Part shown: one piece after another, positions 1 through 8,918 of the stretch | Numbering within the stretch: the first letter of the stretch is position 1 | Layout of the letters: every line of letters begins with the position of its first letter | Origin: Burkholderiaceae bacterium | GTDB taxonomy: Bacteria > Pseudomonadota > Gammaproteobacteria > Burkholderiales > Burkholderiaceae | Assembly: GCA_023266335.1 (NCBI GenBank) | Contig: JAHFQJ010000001.1 | Location: forward strand, 178,044-242,043 | Direction: 5' to 3' | DNA: 64,000 nucleotides | Translations under genes and position numbers: made by a program | The notes under the pieces: generated by a model | What the model was told of the DNA's origin: nothing | Database searches by the model: none | The model's input: only the letters and a program-made list of their open reading frames with translations

Positions 1-822
1 ATATTTATAAATTAGTTTATCTTGATATTTTTGATTAATATGCGGGTTGGATAATTCAACAGTTGCTGTAAATTCAAGCAGCATATTAGGCAAAACTGCC
101 TTACTTTGATTAGATTTTAATGTTTTTTCGCTGTATAAGGCTTGATTAACTGCGTTTTCCCAATTTAAATTTTCATCTTGGAGTTTAGCAGTCTTATTAG
201 CTTTTGTTTCTACATTTAAACGATGAGCTTCATCAGCAATAATTACTATATCAAAAGTTTTAAAATCCTCTTTGCATAAACGATTTTCAGCTGTTTCTTT
301 AATGCGGTTATAAAATAAAGAAGTGCTTAAAAACATTACATTAATATCATTTTTATTTGCACCTTGAAAAGTCTCAACTGCTTTAACTAATATCTTTTTC
401 CCATTAAATTTTATAGTTTTATTGAATAAATACTTAGCATGTTTTTCATCTGTAAAATTTAATTTTGCCTGTTTTAAAATTTGTACTTGATGCACAAGAA
501 AAATAAAATTACGGTAGCCCTTGGAATATAAATATAATATACAGCAAGCCATGACTAAAGTTTTGCCGGCTCCTGTTGCCATGTTGAACATTAGATGTTT
601 ACAACTTGCTATGTCATCATTCTCATATAAATAGATAAAGTATTTTATTGCATCAACTTGATAGGGTCTTAAGGTTTTAGTCTTATTTAGATTATCAATT
701 ATATAGTTCGGCAATTCAAAATCTTTAGCAAATTCTTTATATTCACTATTATTTCTAATTTTAGTAAATAAAAAGTTTTCAAAACTTTCATTTACAGTGG
801 TTTGGGGCTTAGTTTTTTTCAT
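1..822 (-). CDS. res: Type III restriction enzyme Res subunit, N-terminal part (runs off the left edge)
   Basis: The frame starts at an ATG (complement of 820-822) and stays open to base 1, giving 274 residues of a longer protein. It carries the helicase part of a type III restriction subunit: Walker A MATGAGKT near residue 81 and the DEAH box in IIADEAHRLN near residue 200, after a Q-like RPYQVDAI segment. In the family this ATP-dependent translocase pairs with Mod and cuts between two head-to-head sites; the nuclease domain would lie beyond the window. Its start overlaps the end of the RhuM-like gene by 14 bases, so it is translated as the last gene of the mod operon. It is a distant paralogue of the Res at 36962-39667. 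Confidence 0.9.
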   Translation of the reverse strand, partial: MKKTKPQTTVNESFENFLFTKIRNNSEYKEFAKDFELPNYIIDNLNKTKTLRPYQVDAIKYFIYLYENDDIASCKHLMFNMATGAGKTLVMACCILYLYSKGYRNFIFLVHQVQILKQAKLNFTDEKHAKYLFNKTIKFNGKKILVKAVETFQGANKNDINVMFLSTSLFYNRIKETAENRLCKEDFKTFDIVIIADEAHRLNVETKANKTAKLQDENLNWENAVNQALYSEKTLKSNQSKAVLPNMLLEFTATVELSNPHINQKYQDKLIYKY

Positions 823-1813
823 TTTTATCTATTTTTTGTATAGCTTTTTCAAAATCGCTTTGAAATTCAATATCTTGTTTTATACGGAATTTATCATATT
901 CATCATGGGCTAATTTTTTAGCAACTTCATGGCTTATTTTTCCTGCATTATCTAATATATCGTATTCATTAAATTGTAAAAATGCATCTAACTTATTTAT
1001 CCAATCCTGCATAGCCATAGCTTTTTGTTTCTTAGCCTGATTTTCTGCATAATCTAAATACATACTAACAATTCTATTTAATCCGTCAATTTCATTTTCA
1101 ATTAAATAATTTTTTGCAGTACATGTATCTGATTTTAAAATTTTCCCGTTCGGTGCATTTTTCCAAGCGGTTAATCCCATATTATTTTTGTCAGCATTAG
1201 CTCTAGTATATATAATTTCTGCTGCTGTTTTATGGGTAATTGCATAGTGCAGTTTATTTTGTATAGTTTTAAAAAAGTTTTTAGTTACTTCTGAATTTTT
1301 GTTGTAATCAATACTGCATTGCTCATATATATCAGTTATTTTTAGATAAAAACGTCGCTCGCTCGCCCGTATTTCCTGAATACGTTGTAATAGTTCATCA
1401 AAATAATCTATACCAAAATGCTTGCCTTGTTTTAAGCGTTCATCATCAAGCACAAAACCTTTGATGATAAATTCTTTTAAGGTATTAGTTGCCCAAATTC
1501 TAAATTGTGTAGCTTCTAAGCTGTTTACACGATAACCAACCGCAATAACAGCGTCTAGATTATAAAAATTGGTATTGTAATTTTTACCATCGCCGGCAGT
1601 TGTCCGGATTTTCCGGATAACTGAATTTTCATCTAATTCATTAGTTTTGAATATATTTTTTAAATGTTCGTTTATAGTACGAACGTCAACATTAAACAGC
1701 TCTGCTATACGCTTTTGACTAAGCCAAAAATTTTCTTGTTCATACAAAACTTCTACTTTTATATTGCCTTTTGGCGAAGTGTAGAAAATTATTTCGTTTT
1801 GAAGATTATTCAT
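809..1813 (-). CDS. RhuM-family protein embedded in the type III R-M operon
   Basis: The 334-residue protein begins with the typical RhuM N-terminus: an INTERPRETED phage-antirepressor-like winged-helix segment (WLSQKRIAELFNVDVRTINEHL, shown here only by its start and end residues W30 and L51) followed by the NFYNLDAVIAVGYRVNS motif and a region ending EFIIKGFVLDDERLK. The family was named from a Salmonella pathogenicity-island gene; its biochemical role is unknown, but members often sit inside restriction or other defence loci. It starts 2 bases after the stop of the upstream gene and overlaps res by 14 bases, so all three are probably translated from one message. The family call is from recognition of the conserved N-terminal motifs. 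Confidence 0.8.
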   Translation of the reverse strand: MNNLQNEIIFYTSPKGNIKVEVLYEQENFWLSQKRIAELFNVDVRTINEHLKNIFKTNELDENSVIRKIRTTAGDGKNYNTNFYNLDAVIAVGYRVNSLEATQFRIWATNTLKEFIIKGFVLDDERLKQGKHFGIDYFDELLQRIQEIRASERRFYLKITDIYEQCSIDYNKNSEVTKNFFKTIQNKLHYAITHKTAAEIIYTRANADKNNMGLTAWKNAPNGKILKSDTCTAKNYLIENEIDGLNRIVSMYLDYAENQAKKQKAMAMQDWINKLDAFLQFNEYDILDNAGKISHEVAKKLAHDEYDKFRIKQDIEFQSDFEKAIQKIDKNEKN

Positions 1814-1815
1814 AT

Positions 1816-2661
1816 TTAATTTATGTTTTTATCTTTTTCTAAGTCTACATCATATAGATTAGCGGATTTTAATTGTTCTAAACTTTTTATTTGTTGAATG
1901 GCATTAATTTCTTCTAAACTAAGTTGTGTGTTATTAATAAGTTCCTTTAAGCTTTTTTGAACTGTAGTATCATTTTTTGGAGTATCAATTTTAACAACCT
2001 CTATATATTGCTCTTTTCCATTATGATACATAAATCTTAAATTATCATTAAATAATTTTGCTATATATAATATTTCTCTAATATCAAATAAATCGACTTC
2101 TTTAAAAAATTCATAAAATCTTTCTTTAAAATTATGTATATTTTTATAATTTATATGAGTAAAATTATCATTTATAAAACTCATCATTTTCTTTCTTTTG
2201 CTTTTAGATGGTTTTATTTTTTTAGAATATCCATCAAAACATTCTACAGTAATTTCTTCTGGATTTTCTAAATAATTGGCTAAATCTGTGTCATTTAATA
2301 CTGATGATTTTCTTTTTTTTATATTTTCTAAGGAAAATTCTAGAAGCTTGTTGTTTCTACAATCATTTATAAATGTAGAGAAATTATTGCTATCGCTACT
2401 ATTTCCAAATATAACTCTAAGATTCATTAGTAAACCTTTTAACAAGCTGTCTTCTATGCTTTTCCAAAATTCTGCATGTTTATCAACTTTATCTAAGATA
2501 TTATTATTTATATTTTCTTGATTAGGCTGTAAAACTTGATTAAATGTCAATAATATTTCTACATAATTAATACTATGCTGTATTAAATTATGAAATACTT
2601 CACATGTTTTAGAAATATCTGCATCAAATTTATTATTTTCATCATTTGTTTTTTTATTCAT
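1816..2661 (-). CDS. Uncharacterised helical protein, possible HEPN/AbiU2-like, in the type III R-M operon
   Basis: This 281-residue acidic and lysine-rich protein has no signal peptide or membrane segment. The first ~100 residues look all-helical, and the stretch FWKSIEDSLLKGLLMNLRVIFG around residues 66-87 (given by its ends F66 and G87) resembles the helix of AbiU2-like HEPN proteins, where an Arg begins the ribonuclease motif. I cannot see a clear R-x4-6-H motif, so this is only a suggestion. The gene lies between mod and rhuM in the operon, 125 bases after mod and 2 bases before rhuM, a position often used for accessory defence genes. Otherwise unrecognised. Confidence 0.55.
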   Translation of the reverse strand: MNKKTNDENNKFDADISKTCEVFHNLIQHSINYVEILLTFNQVLQPNQENINNNILDKVDKHAEFWKSIEDSLLKGLLMNLRVIFGNSSDSNNFSTFINDCRNNKLLEFSLENIKKRKSSVLNDTDLANYLENPEEITVECFDGYSKKIKPSKSKRKKMMSFINDNFTHINYKNIHNFKERFYEFFKEVDLFDIREILYIAKLFNDNLRFMYHNGKEQYIEVVKIDTPKNDTTVQKSLKELINNTQLSLEEINAIQQIKSLEQLKSANLYDVDLEKDKNIN

Positions 2662-2786
2662 TTTTTATCATTTACATTAAATATTTGAGTTATAAACTAA
2701 GTTATAATCCAAGTATGGATTGGGACTCTCGGTCAGTAACTGAGTATTGAAACTTTCCCGATGCTCTATTATTTCTTATAAAATAA

Positions 2787-4439
2787 TCATTCATCATAAA
2801 ATCTCTGCGTCAAAGCTTTTTCATCATCACTTACATTATGTTTTTCATCATTCATTTCATCTTTATTAAAATATAATTGATTTTCGTCGAGTATTTCAAG
2901 AAGTTTAATTTTTTGTGTTTCTAAGTCTAAAGATTTATATCCTTCTTCGCTTTCAAAATCTTTTTTATGAAACCAAAATTGTAAGAAAGCATTTAATTGC
3001 ATTTGTTTGTACACTTCGTTTAATTCTTCTTTAGAATTAGCTTGTGTAATTTGTTCTATATATTCTTGGTTATATTTTTTTAATTCAAGATAGATAAAAC
3101 TGCCCCCGCCATTCCAATTTACAGCTTTTGAAATTCCGCCTTGTTCCCCTTCAATTACTTTTTGTAGACGAACTTTTGAAATATATTCAATATAGTCCAT
3201 TTGTTCAATACCAATATAACGGCGATTCATTTTGTGAGCTACTGCACAAGTTGTGGCAGAACCTAAATGATAATCAAGAATAATATCATTTTCTTGGGTT
3301 GCTATTTCAATAATTCTTTTTAATAATAATTCAGGCTTTGGAAAATCAAATTTTCTTTCCTGAAATAATTCCTCTAAATGTAAACCTGCCTGTTGATTTG
3401 TACCGCCTTCAATATTCCAAAAATCATTGGGTATTTGTCCATTACTCTCATGTAAATAAATTTTACCGTAAGGCTGTTCATCGCCACTGGTTGTCCAATA
3501 AATTTCATTACCTTTATCAAGTTCTAAAAAATTTTCTTGAGTAATCATCCAAGGTCCATTTAAAATTTTATTAGACCTTGTTTTAACGTCATAAGTATGT
3601 CTACCTCTAGTTTTATCAAGTAAAATTGCTCTTCTGAATTTTCCTTTTTCATCAGAATACCTATACTCCTTAATTGCTTTTTCAGATAAATTAATTTTAT
3701 TAAGTTTTAAAGAATGAATATTTTTACTAAATAAAATAATATATTCTTTTACTCTAGCAATTTGTCCAATGTTTGCTTGGTTATCTGTCTTTCTCCAAAC
3801 GATAGTATTAACAAAATTTTCTCTACCAAAAATCTCATCCATTAATACTTTTAAATAAGCTTGTTCATTATCATCACATTGTACAAAAATTACCCCATCA
3901 TCTCTTAGTAAATCTTTGGCAACTTCAAGCCTATTTTTCATAAAAACTAACCATGTGCTATGGTTAAAATTATCATTATAAGTAAAACTATCATTACCTG
4001 TATTATAAGGCGGGTCAATATAGATTAATTTAACCTTGCCCGCTAATTTACTTTTTAAAGTATGTAAAGCTAATAAATTATTCCCTTTAATCAGCAAATT
4101 TTGTGCCAGTTCGCCGTTTTCATCAAAAAACTCAATATCATCATCTTTAGTCAATGGCTTTTCGCCTTGTTCATTGATTAATTTAAAATTAGTCAAAACC
4201 TTTTCATCAAATAAAGTATCAATATCGCCTGTATCCGTTTTCTGCAGTAAAAACCTCTCTTCACGGCTTTTTTTATCTTCTTTCGTCATTCCTGCTTCTA
4301 ATATGCAGTCTTTAAATGGAAAATTAATCACTACATCATTAATTTGACTAATAAAACTTTGTGTTTTATTGCTGTATAAGCCAATTTTATTGCTATATTC
4401 AGTCTGCATACCTTTTACTTGTTTAGAATCTTGAGACAT
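2787..4439 (-). CDS. mod: Type III restriction-modification DNA methyltransferase (Mod)
   Basis: A 550-residue adenine-specific methyltransferase of the beta class. The catalytic motif DPPYNTG is at about residues 142-148 and the AdoMet-binding region comes later (DYHLGSATT, near residue 390), the order expected for Mod. The intervening region is the target-recognition domain. In the second Mod of this window the equivalent motif reads DFFLGSGTT, so this copy has Ala where the last Gly of FxGxG is expected. It is the first gene of the operon mod, HEPN-like gene, rhuM, res. In the family Mod methylates one strand of an asymmetric site and supplies specificity to Res. Whether this copy is active is uncertain because of the motif change. 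Confidence 0.93.
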   Translation of the reverse strand: MSQDSKQVKGMQTEYSNKIGLYSNKTQSFISQINDVVINFPFKDCILEAGMTKEDKKSREERFLLQKTDTGDIDTLFDEKVLTNFKLINEQGEKPLTKDDDIEFFDENGELAQNLLIKGNNLLALHTLKSKLAGKVKLIYIDPPYNTGNDSFTYNDNFNHSTWLVFMKNRLEVAKDLLRDDGVIFVQCDDNEQAYLKVLMDEIFGRENFVNTIVWRKTDNQANIGQIARVKEYIILFSKNIHSLKLNKINLSEKAIKEYRYSDEKGKFRRAILLDKTRGRHTYDVKTRSNKILNGPWMITQENFLELDKGNEIYWTTSGDEQPYGKIYLHESNGQIPNDFWNIEGGTNQQAGLHLEELFQERKFDFPKPELLLKRIIEIATQENDIILDYHLGSATTCAVAHKMNRRYIGIEQMDYIEYISKVRLQKVIEGEQGGISKAVNWNGGGSFIYLELKKYNQEYIEQITQANSKEELNEVYKQMQLNAFLQFWFHKKDFESEEGYKSLDLETQKIKLLEILDENQLYFNKDEMNDEKHNVSDDEKALTQRFYDE

Positions 4440-4688
4440 GACAACCTTTAATTTAAATCCATATTAATATTAATTTTGCATTGATACACAATGCTAGAAA
4501 AACGGAGAAATAAGCTGTAGGGGTTTGAAGGCTTGATTACACGCACCTGCATACGCAAGGCGTACGGATTATCGCCTGTGCGGCAAAACATTCATGCTAT
4601 GCAGAACCTAAAATATGCTGCAAATGTTAAAAATCCTCATTATTAGGTATAGCTATCGCTTGTTAATATCCTTATCCTGAATTAGCTC
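4440..4688. other. Gene-free stretch upstream of mod
   Basis: No coding frame is convincing. It must contain the mod promoter on the minus strand. The middle (about 4540-4610) is GC-richer than its surroundings and has small imperfect palindromes around GCATACGCAAGGCGTACGG. These resemble the interior of the repeat at 22457-22614 and may be the remnant of another copy. Confidence 0.4.
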
Positions 4689-4776
4689 TATACTAATCGG
4701 ATTTCAATTTGCGAACTGCGTTGTCATCATAATTTATTCTTCCCGCCTTGCCGCAAAATCACCTACAATTAGTATA
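4689..4776. repeat. Small inverted-end intergenic repeat (TATACTAAT family), copy 1
   Basis: The 88-bp unit begins TATACTAATCGGATTTCAAT and ends AATTAGTATA, so the ends are inverted copies of each other. Related units lie at 8762-8823, 11600-11684, 25455-25512 and 62985-63070, all between genes. It ends immediately downstream of the bamE stop codon and could act as its transcription end. Confidence 0.65.
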
Positions 4777-4778
4777 TT

Positions 4779-5168
4779 CTACTTATTTTTATCAATTTCT
4801 TTGATTAATTCTAATTCAGAAGGAAGTTCATCTGCTTGAATATTTTCTAGAATATCGCCGGAAAATTTAAGCGTAACTTGGCGTTTTTTAACTATATCCG
4901 TAGAGCCTCTGCGGTAGAAAAATATATAATTCCACGTATCTGCACCAAATATACTATTGACTGATGGCGAACCCAAAATAAATTGAATATCATTTTTCTG
5001 CATGCCAATTTGTATCTTGGATAATTGTTCTTTAGTAATTGCCTGACCTTGTATAATATCAATACGGTAAGGAGTAATACTGCCAGCAATTTTTCTTGTA
5101 GTACTATCATAAACAGAGCATGCGTTCAGCATTAAGCCAAATACAGCTATACTAATTAAATTTTTCAT
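4779..5168 (-). CDS. bamE: Outer membrane protein assembly factor BamE (SmpA/OmlA lipoprotein)
   Basis: The 129-residue protein starts with a lipoprotein signal ending in the lipobox LNAC (Cys 17). The mature part contains the BamE fold signature: YRIDIIQGQAITKEQ, then LSKIQIGMQKNDIQFILGSP, then a W-Y-F-F-Y-RRG segment. BamE is a periplasm-facing lipoprotein of the Bam complex, which inserts beta-barrel proteins such as the porin at 49404 into the outer membrane. It is divergent from fur with 158 bases between the start codons, the usual arrangement in betaproteobacteria. Length and motifs are normal for the family. Confidence 0.93.
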   Translation of the reverse strand: MKNLISIAVFGLMLNACSVYDSTTRKIAGSITPYRIDIIQGQAITKEQLSKIQIGMQKNDIQFILGSPSVNSIFGADTWNYIFFYRRGSTDIVKKRQVTLKFSGDILENIQADELPSELELIKEIDKNK

Positions 5169-5326
5169 AGTTTACTCCATAATTAGCAATTTAATTTATA
5201 CATTTATTTTATTTGAGCATTATAGTGTATTTGTTTTTAAATCATTAACAATAAAAACATAAAAATGGTTTATTAACGCTGCAAAAAAGCGTATTATACA
5301 CAATATTGTAACCGAATTTATATATT

Positions 5327-5740
5327 ATGCCTAATTCTTCAGATTTAAAAAGCGCCGGATTAAAAATTACCATACCGCGCCTGCGGATTTTAGAGATTTT
5401 TCAAAATAGCAGCACTCGTCATTTAAGTGCAGAAGATGTGTATAAATCTTTACTAAGTGAAAATATGGATATTGGTTTGGCTACGGTTTACCGCGTTTTA
5501 ACTCAATTTGAGCAAGCTGGTATTTTAATGCGTAATCATTTTGAACATGGAAAAGCTACATTTGAGCTGAATGAAGGCGAGCATCATGACCACTTAATTT
5601 GTTTAAATTGTAATAAAGTCGAAGAATTTTTTGACAGCATAATTGAAAATAGACAACATGAAATCGCAGAGCAATATGGATTTTCTTTAAAAGGGCATTC
5701 ATTATCACTATATGGCTTATGTGCCAACTGCAGAAAATAA
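5327..5740 (+). CDS. fur: Ferric uptake regulator Fur
   Basis: The 137-residue protein has the Fur layout: N-terminal winged helix ([15 protein letters not shown] and the recognition region [20 protein letters not shown]), then the metal-binding dimerisation domain with [12 protein letters not shown] (regulatory metal site and first CxxC) and the second pair CANC near the C-terminus. Fur represses iron-acquisition genes when loaded with Fe(II). It is divergent from bamE. I see no obvious strong Fur box in the shared 158-bp promoter region, but I did not score it. Downstream lie 118 AT-rich bases with a weak palindrome, then a convergent gene. Confidence 0.96.
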   Translation: MPNSSDLKSAGLKITIPRLRILEIFQNSSTRHLSAEDVYKSLLSENMDIGLATVYRVLTQFEQAGILMRNHFEHGKATFELNEGEHHDHLICLNCNKVEEFFDSIIENRQHEIAEQYGFSLKGHSLSLYGLCANCRK

Positions 5741-5858
5741 TTTCAATACTAAGATAAAAATTTGAGGGTGATAAAACACACCATATAGATAAAAAGTTAA
5801 ATGGAATGGCATTTATGTAGGTTTTAAATATTTTTAAAAATTTTATAGGATAAAATTA

Positions 5859-6773
5859 CTACACTAAATGCTTTAAATGTTCATATGTTGGCTTATGTTC
5901 TAAAATTCCGCTTTTTTTTAAAAATAAACCAATTGGCTTCATCATTGGATGGCTGCAGTCAACTGGAATATAATAATCAAAACTTTCAATTATGTTTTTG
6001 CTTGTTTCTTGATCTAAATTTAATGATAATATAAGTTCGTTTTGAAAATCAGCATAGCAATTAAAAATTAAATATCTTTGTAAAAAAACAGCAATTGCTC
6101 GACCTAAGGCAATGCGTTCGTGTTCTAAAATATTTTGCCAGTATATTTTTACGGCATTAGTCCAGAACACAGCATGCCTGCCTTCATCAATTAAATGATC
6201 GCTCATTAAGCCTTGAATAGATTTTTTTAATGTTTTATCCCGTGCAAGTTCGGCTACATCTGCAGTAACACTGTTTTCTGCAATACTTACTGCAATTAAT
6301 TCCATTCCATCATGATATTGTTTTTCTAAACTTTCTAATGCTAATGGAATTGCTTCAGATAGTTCAATCTTATTAGATGAAAGTTTTAAAGGTGCTGTAT
6401 TGGTAAAATGCATAACTTGGTTCATATAGTCCATAGATGCATATGCGTGATAATTTTCATCAATAACTACTGTAAAAGCATCTTTACGGCATTCAAATGG
6501 AAAAGGAAAAATAAAACTGCCGTCTGCAATTTTTATGGCGGTTTTATTTACAATATCCATCTCAAAAGTAATAACATCATTAAGATATTTATAGAAAGTT
6601 TGAAGAAGAATAAAATTTATGGCGACTTCGCCTAATTCAATGATATGAGGATGAGAGCATAGAGGCTGCCGTCCAATAGGAAAAAAAATTAAGCTATCAT
6701 CGTCAATTTGCCGCCTTGGGCGACAACGCACAGAAGCTTTTTTTTCCCACAGTTCAGCATGGCTTTGATACAT
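5859..6773 (-). CDS. AurF-like diiron oxygenase (p-aminobenzoate N-oxygenase family)
   Basis: The 304-residue protein is a ferritin-like diiron oxygenase. Candidate metal ligands are Glu71, Glu106, His109 (ENYH), Glu166 (AENS), His193, Glu197 and His200 (HLIDEGRH). Their spacing (35, 3, 60, 27, 4, 3) is the same as that of the AurF ligands Glu101, Glu136, His139, Glu196, His223, Glu227 and His230. AurF oxidises an aryl amine to a nitro group; the substrate here cannot be inferred. The gene stands alone, downstream of tsf on the same strand after 98 bases, and convergent with fur. No biosynthetic cluster is visible. Cytosolic, no signal peptide. Confidence 0.8.
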   Translation of the reverse strand: MYQSHAELWEKKASVRCRPRRQIDDDSLIFFPIGRQPLCSHPHIIELGEVAINFILLQTFYKYLNDVITFEMDIVNKTAIKIADGSFIFPFPFECRKDAFTVVIDENYHAYASMDYMNQVMHFTNTAPLKLSSNKIELSEAIPLALESLEKQYHDGMELIAVSIAENSVTADVAELARDKTLKKSIQGLMSDHLIDEGRHAVFWTNAVKIYWQNILEHERIALGRAIAVFLQRYLIFNCYADFQNELILSLNLDQETSKNIIESFDYYIPVDCSHPMMKPIGLFLKKSGILEHKPTYEHLKHLV

Positions 6774-6871
6774 ACAATTATTTATTTGAGGACTTTATGT
6801 ATTTTCATATTACTAAAAATACATTCCAAAGTCAAAAATCAGATAAATAATAGTAATAGAAAAATAAACAA

Positions 6872-7747
6872 TTATACTTGGTTGGCAGCTGCAACCTGTG
6901 CAGCAACTTCAGCAGCAAAATCATCTTGTTTTTTCTCAATGCCTTCGCCCACGATATACATAATAAAACTATGTACCTCGGTCTGTTGAGATTTAAGCAT
7001 ATCAGCAACAGTCTGCTTATCATTTTTTACAAATGGTTGGTTGAGTAAGCTGACTTCTTTTAGGTATTTTTGTATTGTACCTTCAACCATCTTACTGACT
7101 AATTCTGCTGGTTTGCCAGACTCTAACGCTTTAGCTTCTGCTACATTACGCTCTTTTTGAATTAATTCTTGGCTGACATCTTCTGCTTTTAGTGCAACCG
7201 GCTTCATAGCTGCTATCTGCATGGCAGTGTCTTTAGCAGCAGATTCATTACCTGTATATTCAACTAATACGCCAATTTTTTTACCATGTAAATAGCTGGC
7301 TTGTGAATTATTTTCTAAGCGTGCAAAACGGCGTAGAGTAATATTTTCACCAATTTTACCAATTAGGGCTTTTCTTGTCTCTTCAACAGAAACACCGTCA
7401 ATAGTCAAAGCTGATAATGAATTAATATCCTGCGGATTATTTTTAGCTATTAAATCTGCACAATTTTGAGAAAAATTTAAAAAATCATCATTTTTGGCTA
7501 CAAAGTCTGTTTCACAGTTTAATTCAATTAATGCACTTACGTTATTTATTTGAGAAATTGCTACAATGCCTTCAGCAGTAATTCTTGCGGCAGCTTTACT
7601 TGCCTTATTGCCTAATTTAACACGTAATAATTCTTCTGCTTTATCCATATCGCCTCCGGCCTCTGATAAAGCTTTTTTGCATTCCATCATTGGGGCATCT
7701 GTTTTTGCACGTAATTCTGCTACCATGCTTGCTGTAATTGCTGTCAT
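6872..7747 (-). CDS. tsf: Translation elongation factor Ts
   Basis: The 291-residue protein has the EF-Ts N-terminal UBA-like domain with the conserved [12 protein letters not shown], followed by the core domains that contact EF-Tu ([23 protein letters not shown]). It recycles EF-Tu from GDP to GTP form. It follows rpsB on the same strand after 148 bases, the conserved order rpsB-tsf. In most betaproteobacteria pyrH and frr follow; here the next gene is the AurF-like oxygenase instead. Full length; the start ATG is preceded by an AAGAGG-like ribosome site. Confidence 0.97.
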   Translation of the reverse strand: MTAITASMVAELRAKTDAPMMECKKALSEAGGDMDKAEELLRVKLGNKASKAAARITAEGIVAISQINNVSALIELNCETDFVAKNDDFLNFSQNCADLIAKNNPQDINSLSALTIDGVSVEETRKALIGKIGENITLRRFARLENNSQASYLHGKKIGVLVEYTGNESAAKDTAMQIAAMKPVALKAEDVSQELIQKERNVAEAKALESGKPAELVSKMVEGTIQKYLKEVSLLNQPFVKNDKQTVADMLKSQQTEVHSFIMYIVGEGIEKKQDDFAAEVAAQVAAANQV

Positions 7748-7843
7748 ATATACCTCTTGAGAATATTTTTACTTTGTAGTTATAACCAATAACTATTGAC
7801 TACTAATTAACCTACAAAATTTTGAATAAAAGACTTGCGATAA

Positions 7844-7884
7844 AATAATGCAGTAATCAAATCTGTTTTAACTGCTGCATTATT
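7844..7884 (-). terminator. Hairpin between rpsB and tsf (terminator or attenuator)
   Basis: On the minus strand AATAATGCAG (7884-7875) and CTGCATTATT (7853-7844) can form a 10-bp stem with a 21-base loop, followed by a short T-rich run. It lies just after the rpsB stop and could reduce read-through into tsf. Confidence 0.55.
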
Positions 7885-7895
7885 GCTTTTGATAA

Positions 7896-8669
7896 TTAAG
7901 CTTCGCTGTTATTTTGATCAGAAGACTCTTCAGCTAAAGTTTCGTCATTGCTGTCATTTTCTCTGATAGCCTGTAATAATTCTTGAGTAGCGTTCTCACG
8001 ACCTCTTAACACTGCATCAGCAACATACTTTAAAATACATGATACTGCCATAGATGAATCATCATTTGATGGAATAACATAATCAATACCCTCTGGAGAG
8101 TAATTTGTATCTACAATTCCAATGATAGGTATGTTTAATTTCTTAGCTTCAGCTATAGTAATTTTATGATGACCTACATCTACTATAAACATTGCATCTG
8201 GTAAGCCATTCATTTCTTTAATGCCGTCAAAATTTAATTCTAACTTTGTACGCTCGCGTTCAAACAATAAGGCTTCTTTTTTAGTCATTGCACTTAGCTC
8301 ATTATTTTCGCTGGCAGAATTCATTGATTTGAATTTTTTGATAGACGATTTTAATGTTTTGAAGTTAGTTAATGTGCCGCCTAACCATCTTTGGTTAACA
8401 TAATAGCAACCTGCTCTTTGAGCTTCTTCAGCTACTATTTCTCTAGAACTTCTTTTTGTACCTACAAATAAAATTTTGCTGTTTTTTGCAGCTAAACGCT
8501 GAATAAAAGCTAATGCTTCCGCTAATTTCTTAGCTGTTTCTTCTAAATTAATAATATGAATTTTATTGCGCGCACCATAAATGAAAGGCGCCATTTTAGG
8601 ATTCCAAAAACGTGTCTGGTGACCAAAATGGCATCCGGCTTCTAATAATTCACGAATACTTATGTGCAT
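7896..8669 (-). CDS. rpsB: 30S ribosomal protein S2
   Basis: The 257-residue protein has the S2 signatures: [19 protein letters not shown] at the N-terminus, [14 protein letters not shown], and the C-terminal [18 protein letters not shown] segment. It binds the 30S platform/head together with S1. It heads the rpsB-tsf operon on the minus strand. The acidic tail (residues ~235-257) is longer than in Escherichia coli but lineage-typical tails occur. The leader upstream can form a pseudoknot next to the start codon (see 8688-8747), which suggests autoregulation. Confidence 0.97.
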   Translation of the reverse strand: MHISIRELLEAGCHFGHQTRFWNPKMAPFIYGARNKIHIINLEETAKKLAEALAFIQRLAAKNSKILFVGTKRSSREIVAEEAQRAGCYYVNQRWLGGTLTNFKTLKSSIKKFKSMNSASENNELSAMTKKEALLFERERTKLELNFDGIKEMNGLPDAMFIVDVGHHKITIAEAKKLNIPIIGIVDTNYSPEGIDYVIPSNDDSSMAVSCILKYVADAVLRGRENATQELLQAIRENDSNDETLAEESSDQNNSEA

Positions 8670-8687
8670 AATATACCTAATAATGTT

Positions 8688-8747
8688 AAAGGGTTATAAC
8701 TATAAACAGTTAGAGAACATGAACATGCACCCTTTAGTTAACTGTTT
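8688..8747 (-). promoter_or_regulatory. Candidate rpsB leader RNA with pseudoknot
   Basis: On the minus strand AAACAGTTA (8747-8739) pairs with TAACTGTTT (8712-8704) as a 9-bp stem. Its loop contains AAAGGGT (8735-8729), which is complementary to ACCCTTT (8694-8688) just downstream of the stem and ~19 bases before the start codon. Stem plus loop pairing is an H-type pseudoknot. S2 autoregulatory leaders are known in gammaproteobacteria; the functional link here is inference. Confidence 0.55.
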
Positions 8748-8761
8748 AGCGATTTTCAAGC

Positions 8762-8823
8762 TATACTAATCGGATTTCAATTTTCGGACTTCGTTGTCGT
8801 AAAAAGAATTACAATTAGTGTGT
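8762..8823. repeat. TATACTAAT-family intergenic repeat, copy 2 (short form)
   Basis: This 62-bp unit begins TATACTAATCGGATTTCAAT like copy 1 and ends AATTAGTGTGTA, the inverted complement of its start with two changes. The interior contains ACTTCGTTGTCGT, shared with the copies at 11600 and 62985. It lies upstream of the rpsB leader. Confidence 0.65.
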
Positions 8824-8918
8824 ATTATAAGCGAATAATAGTATTATATTCAAGATAAAATATAATTTATAAACTAACAAATTTTCATCAACTAAGGTTT
8901 TCATTTTTTAACTTAGTC

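Noticed and set aside
2276..2521. Plus-strand frame of 81 codons within the HEPN-like gene
   Set aside because: It lies wholly inside a longer coupled gene on the other strand, with no ribosome site or known motif.
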